Below are positions 1 to 5,968 of a stretch of 6,333 nucleotides of DNA, one piece after another (the stretch's first letter is position 1; each line of letters starts with the position of its first letter). The DNA is from an uncultured Clostridia bacterium (GTDB lineage Bacteria > Bacillota > Clostridia > Christensenellales > Borkfalkiaceae). The translations under genes were made by a program, and so were the position numbers. The notes below the pieces were generated by a model. That model was given only the letters and a program-made list of their open reading frames with translations, made no database searches and was not told the DNA's origin. Where the stretch lies: assembly GCA_947629735.1 (NCBI GenBank), contig CANREX010000092.1:1-6333 (forward strand). The letters are read 5' to 3'.

Positions 1-991
1 GTTCGTGAAGTATGTGGTAGTCATACCCGCACTTATCCAGAATATCCGTGACGGTTTCCCTCTTCAATGTCGCGGGATAGCGGATATCGCATGTGACGTA
101 AATTCCGTCGGCTCTCTGCTCTACGATATTGGGGGAGAGGGTGAGAGGTCCCGTCTCGTCTTTCAGCCCCGCGAGCCCGAGCTTATCGGAAAAGAGGGCT
201 TTCGCTTCCCTTTCCATGCCAAGATATTCCATTACGGGCTTTATCGCGTTGACGCCCTTGTCGGGGGTAGAGCCGTGCGCGCTCTTGCCGACGAAACACA
301 GCTTTTCGCCCCGTTTTTGCAGCCCGAACTTTTTCATTTTCTTTTCGTCTGCGTTTGCCGTGACTTCGCAATAGGCGCACACCATATTCGCGGCGTCTCC
401 GCCGTTGAGCGAGGAAAAATCGCTCCTTGCGGGCAGGCGGAGTCTGACGTGCAATATGCCCTTTTCGGCGTAGATGACGGGGAAGTCGGCGTCGGGTGAA
501 ATGCCCGTCTCGGGCATGACGGCGACCTTTTTATAATGTTCTATGCACCCCCAACCGCTTTCCTCGTTGCAGCCGACGATGAGCTTTATGCGCTTGGAAG
601 GGGCAAAGCCCTCGTCTTTAAGCGCTTTCATGGCGTACAGCGTTATTATCGCAGGACCTTTGTCGTCCATAGTTCCCCTGCCCCATATCCTGCTGTTTTT
701 TCTGTCGACTTCGCCCGCGAACGGGGGATGAGTCCAGCCGCTTCCCGCGGGAACGACGTCGAGGTGCGCGAGTACGGCGAAGTCCTCGCCGTCGCCGAAT
801 ATGACTTCGCCCGCGTAGTTGTCGTAATTTTCAGTCTCGAACCCGAAAGAGGAGGCGAGGGAGAGGAAATTTGAGAGCGCTTCCGCAGCGCCTTTCCCGA
901 ACGGCATGCCCTCTTCCGCTTCCGAAAGGGAGGAATCTATCGCGACAATTTTGGAGATGTCGCTCACAATATCTTCGAAATATCTGTCCAT
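1..991 (-). CDS. pepV: M20-family dipeptidase, PepV/Sapep type (C-terminus cut by window edge)
   Basis: Cytoplasmic zinc-dependent dipeptidase that would hydrolyse dipeptides from peptide uptake or turnover. The reading frame starts at ATG 991-989 and runs 330 codons without a stop to the left edge. Visible motifs are HLDVVPAG (H76, D78), GRGTMDDKG (metal-bridging Asp near 109-110), NEESGWG (catalytic and metal Glu at 143-144), PDADFP (metal Asp near 167-169) followed by AEKG, and in the lid domain GGDAANMV (N202) and KSAHGSTPD (H239), then DIRYP. This order and spacing match PepV and Sapep rather than other M20 groups. Family members are about 465 residues, so roughly a quarter is missing, including the last metal-binding His. 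The start is supported by GGAG (minus strand, 1000-997) 5 bases upstream. It is divergent from the RadC-like gene. Exact dipeptide specificity cannot be read from sequence. Confidence 0.93.
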   Translation of the reverse strand, partial: MDRYFEDIVSDISKIVAIDSSLSEAEEGMPFGKGAAEALSNFLSLASSFGFETENYDNYAGEVIFGDGEDFAVLAHLDVVPAGSGWTHPPFAGEVDRKNSRIWGRGTMDDKGPAIITLYAMKALKDEGFAPSKRIKLIVGCNEESGWGCIEHYKKVAVMPETGISPDADFPVIYAEKGILHVRLRLPARSDFSSLNGGDAANMVCAYCEVTANADEKKMKKFGLQKRGEKLCFVGKSAHGSTPDKGVNAIKPVMEYLGMEREAKALFSDKLGLAGLKDETGPLTLSPNIVEQRADGIYVTCDIRYPATLKRETVTDILDKCGYDYHILHE

Positions 992-996
992 AATCG

Positions 997-1000
997 CTCC
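997..1000 (-). promoter_or_regulatory. Ribosome binding site of the dipeptidase gene
   Basis: On the minus strand GGAG lies 5 bases before the ATG at 991-989, which fixes the start of the PepV-like gene. No other in-frame start nearby has a comparable site. Confidence 0.75.
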
Positions 1001-1010
1001 GTTGATTAAA

Positions 1011-1043
1011 TTTGTGAAGAATATCTTGAATATATTTCACAAA
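1011..1043. promoter_or_regulatory. Inverted repeat, possible operator, in the dipeptidase/RadC divergent region
   Basis: The 8-base arms TTTGTGAA (1011-1018) and TTCACAAA (1036-1043) are perfect inverted repeats around a centre at 1027. Four further inner pairs match, giving about 12 of 16. The left and central part overlaps the -35 of the plus-strand promoter, and the right arm covers the predicted start point of the minus-strand promoter. The symmetry and position suit a dimeric regulator acting on both genes. The AT-rich setting makes some chance symmetry likely, and no regulator is identifiable. Confidence 0.4.
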
Positions 1044-1054
1044 AATATTATACT
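1026..1054 (+). promoter_or_regulatory. Sigma-A-type promoter of the RadC-like gene
   Basis: TTGAAT (1026-1031, 4 of 6 to TTGACA) and TATACT (1049-1054, 5 of 6 to TATAAT) are separated by exactly 17 bases. Transcription would start near 1061, giving a leader of about 65 bases before the ATG at 1127. It may also serve the kinase and regulator genes further down, since no clear promoter is seen between 1793 and 1906. Confidence 0.6.
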
Positions 1055-1075
1055 CTTTCTTTATTTTATGGTAAA
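1047..1075 (-). promoter_or_regulatory. Sigma-A-type promoter of the dipeptidase gene
   Basis: On the minus strand a perfect TATAAT (1052-1047) is preceded at 17 bases by TTTACC (1075-1070, 4 of 6 to TTGACA). Transcription would start near 1040, with a leader of about 50 bases. The -10 box physically overlaps the plus-strand -10 at 1049-1054, so the two promoters should compete. Confidence 0.5.
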
Positions 1076-1112
1076 ATGAATTTGTACGTATTTGCAAAAA
1101 AATTTGCTTTCG

Positions 1113-1118
1113 GCGGAG
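1113..1118 (+). promoter_or_regulatory. Ribosome binding site that decides the RadC-like start
   Basis: GCGGAG sits 8 bases before the ATG at 1127. The in-frame upstream ATG at 1076 has no comparable site. The family's typical N-terminus (HEGHR) also begins right at the downstream start. Confidence 0.75.
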
Positions 1119-1126
1119 TAAACCAT

Positions 1127-1792
1127 ATGCACGAAGGTCACCGCGCCCGTCTCTGGGGCAAAATCAAAAACCGCGACGGTCTGTACGAGCACGAAATTTT
1201 GGAAGCGCTGCTCTTCAACTGTTGCCCGCGCAAAGACCTCAACGGAGTGGCGCACAACCTCATAGACGCTTTCGGCAGCATCGAAGGCGCGCTCGGCGCG
1301 GACGGGGACGAGCTGTGCGGGGTGAACGGTGTAGGCAAAAATATGGCGGAATACCTCGTCTGCCTGGGACTGTGCCTGAAAAACGCGACGGACGGGGATA
1401 GCTTCGCGACGCTCAGAAATACCGAGGACTTCCGCAATTTCGTACGGGCGCGCTCATGCGGGCGTGACGTTGTGGAACTGTACTTTCTCGACAAGGATAT
1501 GCGCGTAAAGAGGGTACATTCGTTCCCTTTCCCCAAGGCGGAAGAAAATCACTGCGCTGATGAGCTCGTGAGAGTTCTCTTCGCGTTCAAGCCCGACAGC
1601 GTGTATGCCGCGCGGTTCAAGCCCTGCGGCGGGTGTTTGCCGACGTCTGCCGACGACGCCTGCGCCGAGACGATAAAGGCGGCGGGCGCGTTCGGCGGGA
1701 TAAAGCTGAACGACTACGGCATTGTGGACGCCAACGGGAATTTTTACAGCTATTTTATGACGGACAGGATATACGCCCTGCGCGAAGAATGA
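1127..1792 (+). CDS. radC: RadC-family protein with degenerate JAMM motif
   Basis: The 221-residue protein has the RadC/UPF0758 layout. A helical N-terminus starts MHEGHRARLWGK and contains EHEILEALLF and PRKDLNGVAH. A helix-hairpin-helix-like segment follows at about 62-77 (ELCGVNGVGKNMAEYL), then a JAB/MPN-type C-terminal domain at about 100-210. In typical RadC the active site reads HNHPSG with PSxxD and a later LxDH. Here the first motif is RFKPCG (R163, K165), both metal His are lost, LxDH has become LNDY (Y197), and only the P-T-S-A-D region around D176 remains. A CGGC (C167-C170) sits at the same place. Metal-dependent peptidase activity is therefore unlikely. RadC function is unsettled even for intact members; links to repair or recombination are historical. 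The start at 1127 is chosen over 1076 because of its ribosome binding site and the HEGHR N-terminus. The frame is intact, so it is not a pseudogene by that criterion. Confidence 0.85.
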   Translation: MHEGHRARLWGKIKNRDGLYEHEILEALLFNCCPRKDLNGVAHNLIDAFGSIEGALGADGDELCGVNGVGKNMAEYLVCLGLCLKNATDGDSFATLRNTEDFRNFVRARSCGRDVVELYFLDKDMRVKRVHSFPFPKAEENHCADELVRVLFAFKPDSVYAARFKPCGGCLPTSADDACAETIKAAGAFGGIKLNDYGIVDANGNFYSYFMTDRIYALREE

Positions 1793-1825
1793 AATTTTTC
1801 GGATATGCGCACTGGGGAAGGGGGT

Positions 1826-1882
1826 AGGATAGCCCCGCGCGGTGAGAAATTTAGGGTAGCCCCGAGAGGGGATAAAAATTTT
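1826..1882 (+). repeat. Two imperfect tandem copies of a roughly 27-30 base intergenic unit
   Basis: Copy 1 (1826-1852) and copy 2 (1853-1882) share AGG-TAGCCCCG followed by a G-rich and then A/T-rich tail; 19 of the first 24 aligned bases agree. Each carries a short GC-rich inverted segment: CCGCGCGG in copy 1, and CCCC-GAGA-GGGG in copy 2. The unit lies in the gap between the RadC-like and kinase genes. It could be a small duplicated or dispersed genomic repeat, or weak mRNA hairpins between cistrons. Nothing in the window shows further copies. Confidence 0.5.
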
Positions 1883-1894
1883 CGGGCAAAAATT

Positions 1895-1904
1895 AGGGGA
1901 GGAG
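1895..1904 (+). promoter_or_regulatory. Ribosome binding site that decides the kinase start
   Basis: AGGGGAGGAG lies just before the ATG at 1907. The open frame extends further upstream to an ATG at 1805, but that would place the start before the tandem repeat and lacks a good site. The protein from 1907 begins directly with a short basic segment and the first membrane helix. Confidence 0.8.
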
Positions 1905-1906
1905 AT

Positions 1907-3142
1907 ATGAACGCAAAGATATTCAAAAACTATTCGCGTTTTGCGATTATCGCCGCGCTGATAATAGCGGCAATGCTCCTCGTGCTCGAAATCGTCGTCG
2001 GGGTGAGTTACGTTATGTCCTCGCCCGCACAGCCGATATGGGGGATAGTGCTGATAATCTTCTGCGAGTTCGCCCTCGACGTGCTGTTCATAGGCGAAAT
2101 GTTCGTCAAGCCGTTTCAGGCGAAGATACCCTTCTATTGCGCGGACTTCCTGCTCGTCCTGGTCATAAGCGCGCTTTCGGGCAGCCCGTACATCGCCGCG
2201 CTCTACTGCGTTATACTGTCGCAGTTCTATCTCAACATGGACGAATTCAAGTTGAAGCTCACGGTGTTTATCGTCAGCTGCGCGCTGTTTCTCGTCACGT
2301 TCTTCACGGGTTGGATGATAAATCACCGCGGGGCGATGGACTACAACTCCATTCTTTCCGCCGTCTCCGACGGACTTTTGAACCTATTGATACTGTTCGC
2401 GCACTTCGCCGTGGCGAACTTCCTCATATCCTTTTACAAGACGAATAAGAAGCTCACCGCCGCTTTAAAGGAGGCGGACGAAAACAAAAAACGGCTGGAA
2501 GAGGCGTACGAACAGCTTTCCGAGACGGCGGTCTACGAGGAGCGCAACAGGATAGCGCGCGATATTCACGACAACGCGGGGCATTCCATGACGGCGGTTA
2601 TCATGCAGACCGAGGCGGCGAAGCTGATAATAGACAGCAACCCCGAAGAGGCGAAAAGCCGTATAATTTCCGCCAACATACAGGCGAAAAACGCGCTCGA
2701 ACAGATGCGCGAGAGCGTGCACCTTCTGGCGGGCAGAAACGCCTCTTTCACGCTGAAAGGGGAATTGGAAGAGATTATCGCCCAGACGATGGACGGAACG
2801 GACATAAAGGTGCGCTACGATATAGCCGATATTTCCCTGCCGTACGATAAGCGCAGGTTTATAGCGAACAGCCTGAAAGAGTGTCTTGCCAACGGCATAC
2901 GCCACGGCGGGGCTAACGCCTTTTACGTGGAGCTCTCTCTCGAAGAAGAGAAGGTGACGCTCACCGTGTCGGACAACGGCGGCGGGCTTCCTTCCGATTT
3001 CAAGGAAGGCTACGGGCTGCGCGGCATGCGCGAAAAGGCGGCGAATTTCGGCGGCGGAATAGTTTTTGAAAGCGAAGAGGGCGAGGGGGCGGAGATAAAG
3101 CTGTATCTGCCGCTGCACTTTAAGGAGGAAAGCGATGATTAA
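1907..3142 (+). CDS. Membrane sensor histidine kinase, NarL-partner (HisKA_3) class
   Basis: This 411-residue protein would autophosphorylate on His and pass the phosphate to the response regulator encoded next. Roughly six hydrophobic helices cover residues 11-175, with only short loops and no sizeable outer domain. A charged coiled-coil-like linker follows at about 177-215. The HisKA_3 dimerisation domain holds EERNRIARDIHDNAGH with phosphoacceptor H221. The HATPase domain (about 312-404) has an N-box KECLANGIRHGGA (E325, N329), a G1 box SDNGGG (D356) and a G2 box GYGLRGMREKAANFGGG. All catalytic motifs are intact. The architecture resembles LiaS, DesK and similar intramembrane-sensing kinases that respond to envelope or membrane state, but the stimulus cannot be read here. 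Its stop overlaps the next gene by 8 bases, a typical translationally coupled pair. It follows the RadC-like gene by 114 bases and may be partly co-transcribed with it. Confidence 0.93.
   Translation: MNAKIFKNYSRFAIIAALIIAAMLLVLEIVVGVSYVMSSPAQPIWGIVLIIFCEFALDVLFIGEMFVKPFQAKIPFYCADFLLVLVISALSGSPYIAALYCVILSQFYLNMDEFKLKLTVFIVSCALFLVTFFTGWMINHRGAMDYNSILSAVSDGLLNLLILFAHFAVANFLISFYKTNKKLTAALKEADENKKRLEEAYEQLSETAVYEERNRIARDIHDNAGHSMTAVIMQTEAAKLIIDSNPEEAKSRIISANIQAKNALEQMRESVHLLAGRNASFTLKGELEEIIAQTMDGTDIKVRYDIADISLPYDKRRFIANSLKECLANGIRHGGANAFYVELSLEEEKVTLTVSDNGGGLPSDFKEGYGLRGMREKAANFGGGIVFESEEGEGAEIKLYLPLHFKEESDD
3122..3128 (+). promoter_or_regulatory. Ribosome binding site of the response regulator, inside the kinase gene
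   Basis: A near-perfect AAGGAGG lies 6 bases before the ATG at 3135, within the last codons of the kinase gene. It indicates strong translation of the regulator, possibly in excess of the kinase. Confidence 0.85.
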
Positions 3143-3773
3143 AGTTATGCTTGTAGACGACCAGGTGATTTTGGCGGAGGGGATAAAGAGCGTGCTCGAA
3201 ACGAGCGGCGAAATTTCCGTCTGCGGCGTGGCGGGAGACGGCGTGCGCGCGGTGGAGATGGCTAACGAGCTCAGACCCGACGTCATATTGATGGACATAA
3301 GAATGCCCAACATGAACGGCGTCGCCGCGACGAAAAAGATTAAGGAGACTGTGCCCGATACGAAGATAATAGTGCTGACGACGTTCGACGACAGCGACTA
3401 TATCCTCTCGGCGATAAACAGCGGGGCGAGCGGATATCTTTTGAAGGATATCGGTTCGACCGCGCTCATAGACGCGATAAAGAACGCCTACGCGGGCGAC
3501 ACAATCCTGCCTTCCAAGATAGCGAAAAAGATAACGGAAGCGGCGATGATGGTCTCCAACGACAGGGAGATAAAATTGAAGAGAATTTACAGCTTATCCG
3601 ACAGGGAGGCGGGGATAGCCATGATGCTTGCGGAAGGCTTCACCAACCGCCAGATAGCTTCCGCGCTCAAACTTTCGGACGGCACGGCGCGCAATTATAT
3701 AAGCTCCATCTACCTTAAAATGGGCGTGGAAAACCGCACCGCGGCGGTCGCAAAGATAAAGGAACTCAACTAA
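3135..3773 (+). CDS. Response regulator, NarL/FixJ family (REC plus LuxR-type HTH)
   Basis: This 212-residue cytoplasmic transcription factor would be switched on by phosphorylation from the kinase just upstream. The receiver domain (about 1-118) shows the acidic pair D8-D9, phosphoacceptor D54 in LMDIRMPNMNG, T82 in VLTTFDD and K104 in GYLLKD, a complete active site. A linker leads to the LuxR-type helix-turn-helix (about 150-210), beginning YSLSDREAGIAMMLAEGFTNRQ, then IASALKLSDGTARNYISSIY and ending in GVENRTAAVAKI. The pattern is that of LiaR, DesR and similar partners of HisKA_3 kinases. The DNA target and regulon are unknown; the pair may autoregulate. No obvious target such as a transporter or stress gene follows, because the operon ends here at a hairpin. 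Confidence 0.95.
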   Translation: MIKVMLVDDQVILAEGIKSVLETSGEISVCGVAGDGVRAVEMANELRPDVILMDIRMPNMNGVAATKKIKETVPDTKIIVLTTFDDSDYILSAINSGASGYLLKDIGSTALIDAIKNAYAGDTILPSKIAKKITEAAMMVSNDREIKLKRIYSLSDREAGIAMMLAEGFTNRQIASALKLSDGTARNYISSIYLKMGVENRTAAVAKIKELN

Positions 3774-3791
3774 GCGCGGGATAAGTTTATA

Positions 3792-3836
3792 ATATAACGG
3801 GCGCGCCCGCTGAAAAAGCGGGCGCGCCCGTTATAT
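3792..3836. terminator. Long perfect hairpin, probable terminator between convergent operons
   Basis: The arms 3792-3810 and 3818-3836 are perfectly complementary over 19 bp (ATATAACGGGCGCGCCCGC and its complement), with a 7-base loop TGAAAAA. It starts 18 bases after the regulator stop and is followed on the plus strand by a T-rich but interrupted run (GTTTATTG). It fits a factor-independent terminator for the kinase/regulator operon. It may also stop minus-strand transcription from the phosphatase gene, although the T-run on that side is poor and the gene ends more than 100 bases away. Confidence 0.8.
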
Positions 3837-3943
3837 GTTTATTGTAAAAATCATTTTATTTTTTGTGAAATTCCGAAAAAGCGCGTTGAATTCAAGCATT
3901 TGAAAATCCGCAAACAAAGCGCGGGCAAGGCGCAATAACAAAA

Positions 3944-5011
3944 TCACAAGTCGAACGCTATCGCCGTCACGTCGTCGTTGAGTTCTCCGCAAAAACTCCG
4001 CAGATTTTCTTCCAGATTTTTGATGAATTCCTCGCCCGTGCGCGAGAGGGAGAGCGTTTTTATCGCCCCGTCCACGCCGAACATTTCGCCGTATCTGTTC
4101 TTGCTTTCCGTCACCCCGTCTGTGAGCAGCACGAGGATATCCCCCGGCTTATAGGATATGACGTCCTCGAAGTACCCCGGATTTTCAAACCAATTCGAGA
4201 CGGGCGGGGAATTGAGCATTATCCGCGTTATGCCTCCGTCCGATTTGAGCAGGATAGGCACGTTGTGCCCAGCCATGGAATAGGTTATGCTGTTTTCGTC
4301 GATGCGCGCCGCGGCGACGGTTATGTAGCTGCGCTCGTCGAGGTTGAGTTCCGAAAATTTTTCGCTGAGTTCCTCTATCGCCCGCGCGGGGGAGTACGCC
4401 GTCTTGTCGTACGCCGCCTTGACGAACGCCGTCAGCATGCCCGCGGATATGCCCTTGCCCGAAACGTCGGCTATCATGCCGCACGCGGATGAGCCCACCG
4501 TGAACACCTCGGGCAGGTCGCCGCCTATATCGCGGCAGGGGATATACATATATGAATACCTCTTGCCGCCCGCCCATTTACCCGCGGGTAGGAGGCGCTG
4601 CTGAATGTTCTTCGCCGTCTGCAATTCGCGGGCGATTTCAAGCTCCAACGCGTCGTCTATGACGCCCATGCACATTCCGCCGCCGAGCGGTTTTACCGTG
4701 ATGGAAAAGGAGACTTCCCTCGCCTGTTCGCCCTTTATCGTCATTATCACCCTGCGTGAGACCTCTTTGCCCGAATAGAAGCAGTCCTCGAACGCGGAAG
4801 CAAGCGAACAGTTGGGCAGACACCCGCTTTTGCCGCAGCCCGCGCATTTGCGGGCGCAACCCATAGCCGCGCCTATCGTTCCGCGCTTTATATCTGTCGA
4901 AAAAAGCGTCTTGAACGCGGCGTTTGCGAACACGGCTTTTAAGTTGCAGTCGGCGACTATCACGGCGGAGGGAACTCCGTCGATTATCCGCCTGTAAAAC
5001 TTTTCAATCAT
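3944..5011 (-). CDS. PAS-domain PP2C-family (SpoIIE/RsbU-type) serine/threonine phosphatase
   Basis: This 355-residue soluble protein is predicted to remove phosphate from serine or threonine, in known systems often on an anti-sigma-factor antagonist. Residues 1-118 form a PAS-like sensor domain (GVPSAVIVADCNLKAVFANAAF) with an inserted cysteine cluster, C52, C56, C59, C64 and C68. A linker helix (LELEIARELQTAKNIQQRLLP, about 122-142) is typical before this phosphatase domain. The metal-binding acids are all present: IGGD (D165), ADVSGKG (D182), LLTDGVTE (D298) and LNDDVT (D346-D347), together with AGHNVPIL. The usual YYD after GGD is LPE. The start overlaps the end of the lipid kinase gene by 8 bases and has no good ribosome binding site, so translation probably depends on coupling to that gene. 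No anti-sigma or STAS partner lies in the window, so its substrate is unknown. Confidence 0.92.
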   Translation of the reverse strand: MIEKFYRRIIDGVPSAVIVADCNLKAVFANAAFKTLFSTDIKRGTIGAAMGCARKCAGCGKSGCLPNCSLASAFEDCFYSGKEVSRRVIMTIKGEQAREVSFSITVKPLGGGMCMGVIDDALELEIARELQTAKNIQQRLLPAGKWAGGKRYSYMYIPCRDIGGDLPEVFTVGSSACGMIADVSGKGISAGMLTAFVKAAYDKTAYSPARAIEELSEKFSELNLDERSYITVAAARIDENSITYSMAGHNVPILLKSDGGITRIMLNSPPVSNWFENPGYFEDVISYKPGDILVLLTDGVTESKNRYGEMFGVDGAIKTLSLSRTGEEFIKNLEENLRSFCGELNDDVTAIAFDL

Positions 5012-5891
5012 TTTCGGGTAAATAAAAGGATAATTTTCTCTCTTCTATATGCGCTTCGAGGGGGATATCCTCGTAGATTTCCCCTTCCGCCTGAATGGTT
5101 TTCTGCGTTTCTCCCACGGGGGTCACGCACACCCTTTTGCACTTTACGTGAGTGACTTCCCTGACCTTATTGACCTTGCCCGAATTGAGCTTTGCAAACG
5201 CGAGAAGCGTGCGGAATTTGGTCAGACAGTCGACCATTATCAGATCTATATAACCGTCGCGGACGTCGGCTTCGGGGAAGAGCTGTATCCCGCCGCCTAT
5301 CTGCCTGCCGTTTCCCAGACAGCAGATTATGCCCGTGTGTTCTTCCTCCGTTCCGTCGTGTACGACCTTATACGTGCCCGGTTTGTAGTGAAAAACGCTC
5401 TTGATAAATGCGGAAAAGTACTTTTTTCTGCCCCGCTTTTTGTCGCTGTACGCCCTTTTGAGCACTTCAACGTCAATTCCCATGCCGACGGCGTTTATGC
5501 TGCGCAGCCCGCTTTCAAGCTGTATGTAGTCTATCCCGGTGGGTGCGCGAAACGCGATTATCTCCGCGGCGGCGCTGGGTTCAAAGGGGAGATTCACGCA
5601 CTCCGCAAAGTCGTTGCCGCTGCCGAAGGGTATCAAACCGAGCGAGCATTTTTCCACGTCGGAAATGCCGTTTAAGACCTCGTGCAGCGTGCCGTCGCCG
5701 CCCATGGCGATGAGAGCCTGATTATCTTCCTTTGAGGTGATTTCCCTTGCGATTTCCGCGGCGTGTCCCGCGCGGAGAGTTTCGTGGACTTCACATTCCT
5801 TTCCCGCCCTTGAAAACACGGCGAGGACTTCGTCCAGCTTTTGCTTGCCTTCGCCCTTTATTTTATCGGCGTTTACTATCAAATGAAACAT
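5004..5891 (-). CDS. Diacylglycerol/lipid kinase, YegS/DgkB/BmrU family
   Basis: This 295-residue enzyme is predicted to transfer phosphate from ATP to diacylglycerol or a related lipid at the inner face of the membrane, recycling lipid for phospholipid synthesis. The catalytic domain shows an N-terminal VNADKIKGEGKQK (a variant of the usual NPxSGxG), the nucleotide-binding AMGGDGTLHEVLNGI (about 62-76) and GLIPFGSGNDFA (about 85-96). Later come GNGRQIGGG and PEADVRDGYIDL, and near the C-terminus QAEGE, where DgkB-type enzymes usually have DGE; the catalytic Glu is kept but the Asp is Glu. Length is normal. The start has AGGA 7 bases upstream (minus strand, 5902-5899) and a good promoter further up. 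It is the first gene of an operon with the phosphatase, overlapping it by 8 bases. The precise lipid substrate cannot be assigned. Confidence 0.92.
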   Translation of the reverse strand: MFHLIVNADKIKGEGKQKLDEVLAVFSRAGKECEVHETLRAGHAAEIAREITSKEDNQALIAMGGDGTLHEVLNGISDVEKCSLGLIPFGSGNDFAECVNLPFEPSAAAEIIAFRAPTGIDYIQLESGLRSINAVGMGIDVEVLKRAYSDKKRGRKKYFSAFIKSVFHYKPGTYKVVHDGTEEEHTGIICCLGNGRQIGGGIQLFPEADVRDGYIDLIMVDCLTKFRTLLAFAKLNSGKVNKVREVTHVKCKRVCVTPVGETQKTIQAEGEIYEDIPLEAHIEERKLSFYLPEND

Positions 5892-5939
5892 CGTTTTGTC
5901 CTGTGTTTAAAGTTTGTCACGACAGTATGAACGTAGATT

Positions 5940-5968
5940 ATTATACATTAAAAAAAAACTTATTGCAA
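5940..5968 (-). promoter_or_regulatory. Sigma-A-type promoter of the lipid kinase/phosphatase operon
   Basis: On the minus strand TTGCAA (5968-5963) and a perfect TATAAT (5945-5940) are 17 bases apart, and the spacer contains a long T-run. Transcription would begin near 5933, giving a leader of about 40 bases. The -35 is shared with the divergent promoter. Confidence 0.7.

Noticed and set aside
5..499. Plus-strand open frame of 164 codons at the left edge
   Set aside because: It is antisense to the clearly recognisable M20 dipeptidase and its translation shows no family motif.
1076..1126. Upstream ATG adding 17 residues to the RadC-like protein
   Set aside because: It has no ribosome binding site, lies only about 15 bases from the predicted transcript start, and the typical family N-terminus begins at the second ATG.
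1805..1906. Upstream ATG adding 34 residues to the sensor kinase, containing a repeated APRG(E/D)K pattern
   Set aside because: The peptide repeat is the translation of the intergenic DNA repeat, and the strong ribosome binding site at 1895-1904 points to the start at 1907.
1793..1906. A separate promoter for the kinase/regulator operon in this gap
   Set aside because: No -35/-10 pair with acceptable spacing could be seen, so co-transcription from upstream or a promoter inside the RadC-like gene remains possible.
1454..2326. Long minus-strand open frame of 290 codons across the RadC-like and kinase genes
   Set aside because: It lies opposite two well-supported genes, has low-complexity charged composition and no recognisable domain; it is a by-product of GC-biased codons.
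2465..3313. Minus-strand open frame of 282 codons opposite the kinase and regulator
   Set aside because: It is antisense to the HisKA_3/HATPase and receiver coding sequence, and no domain is seen.
3837..3943. Possible small RNA or second terminator between the hairpin and the phosphatase gene
   Set aside because: Only short inverted repeats (TTGAATTCAA, TTCAA-GCAT-TTGAA, GCGC pairs) were found; none forms a convincing stem with a T-run or a promoter.
5049..5675. Plus-strand open frame of 208 codons opposite the lipid kinase
   Set aside because: The minus strand encodes an unmistakable YegS/DgkB-type kinase; this frame has no motif and no suitable ribosome binding site.
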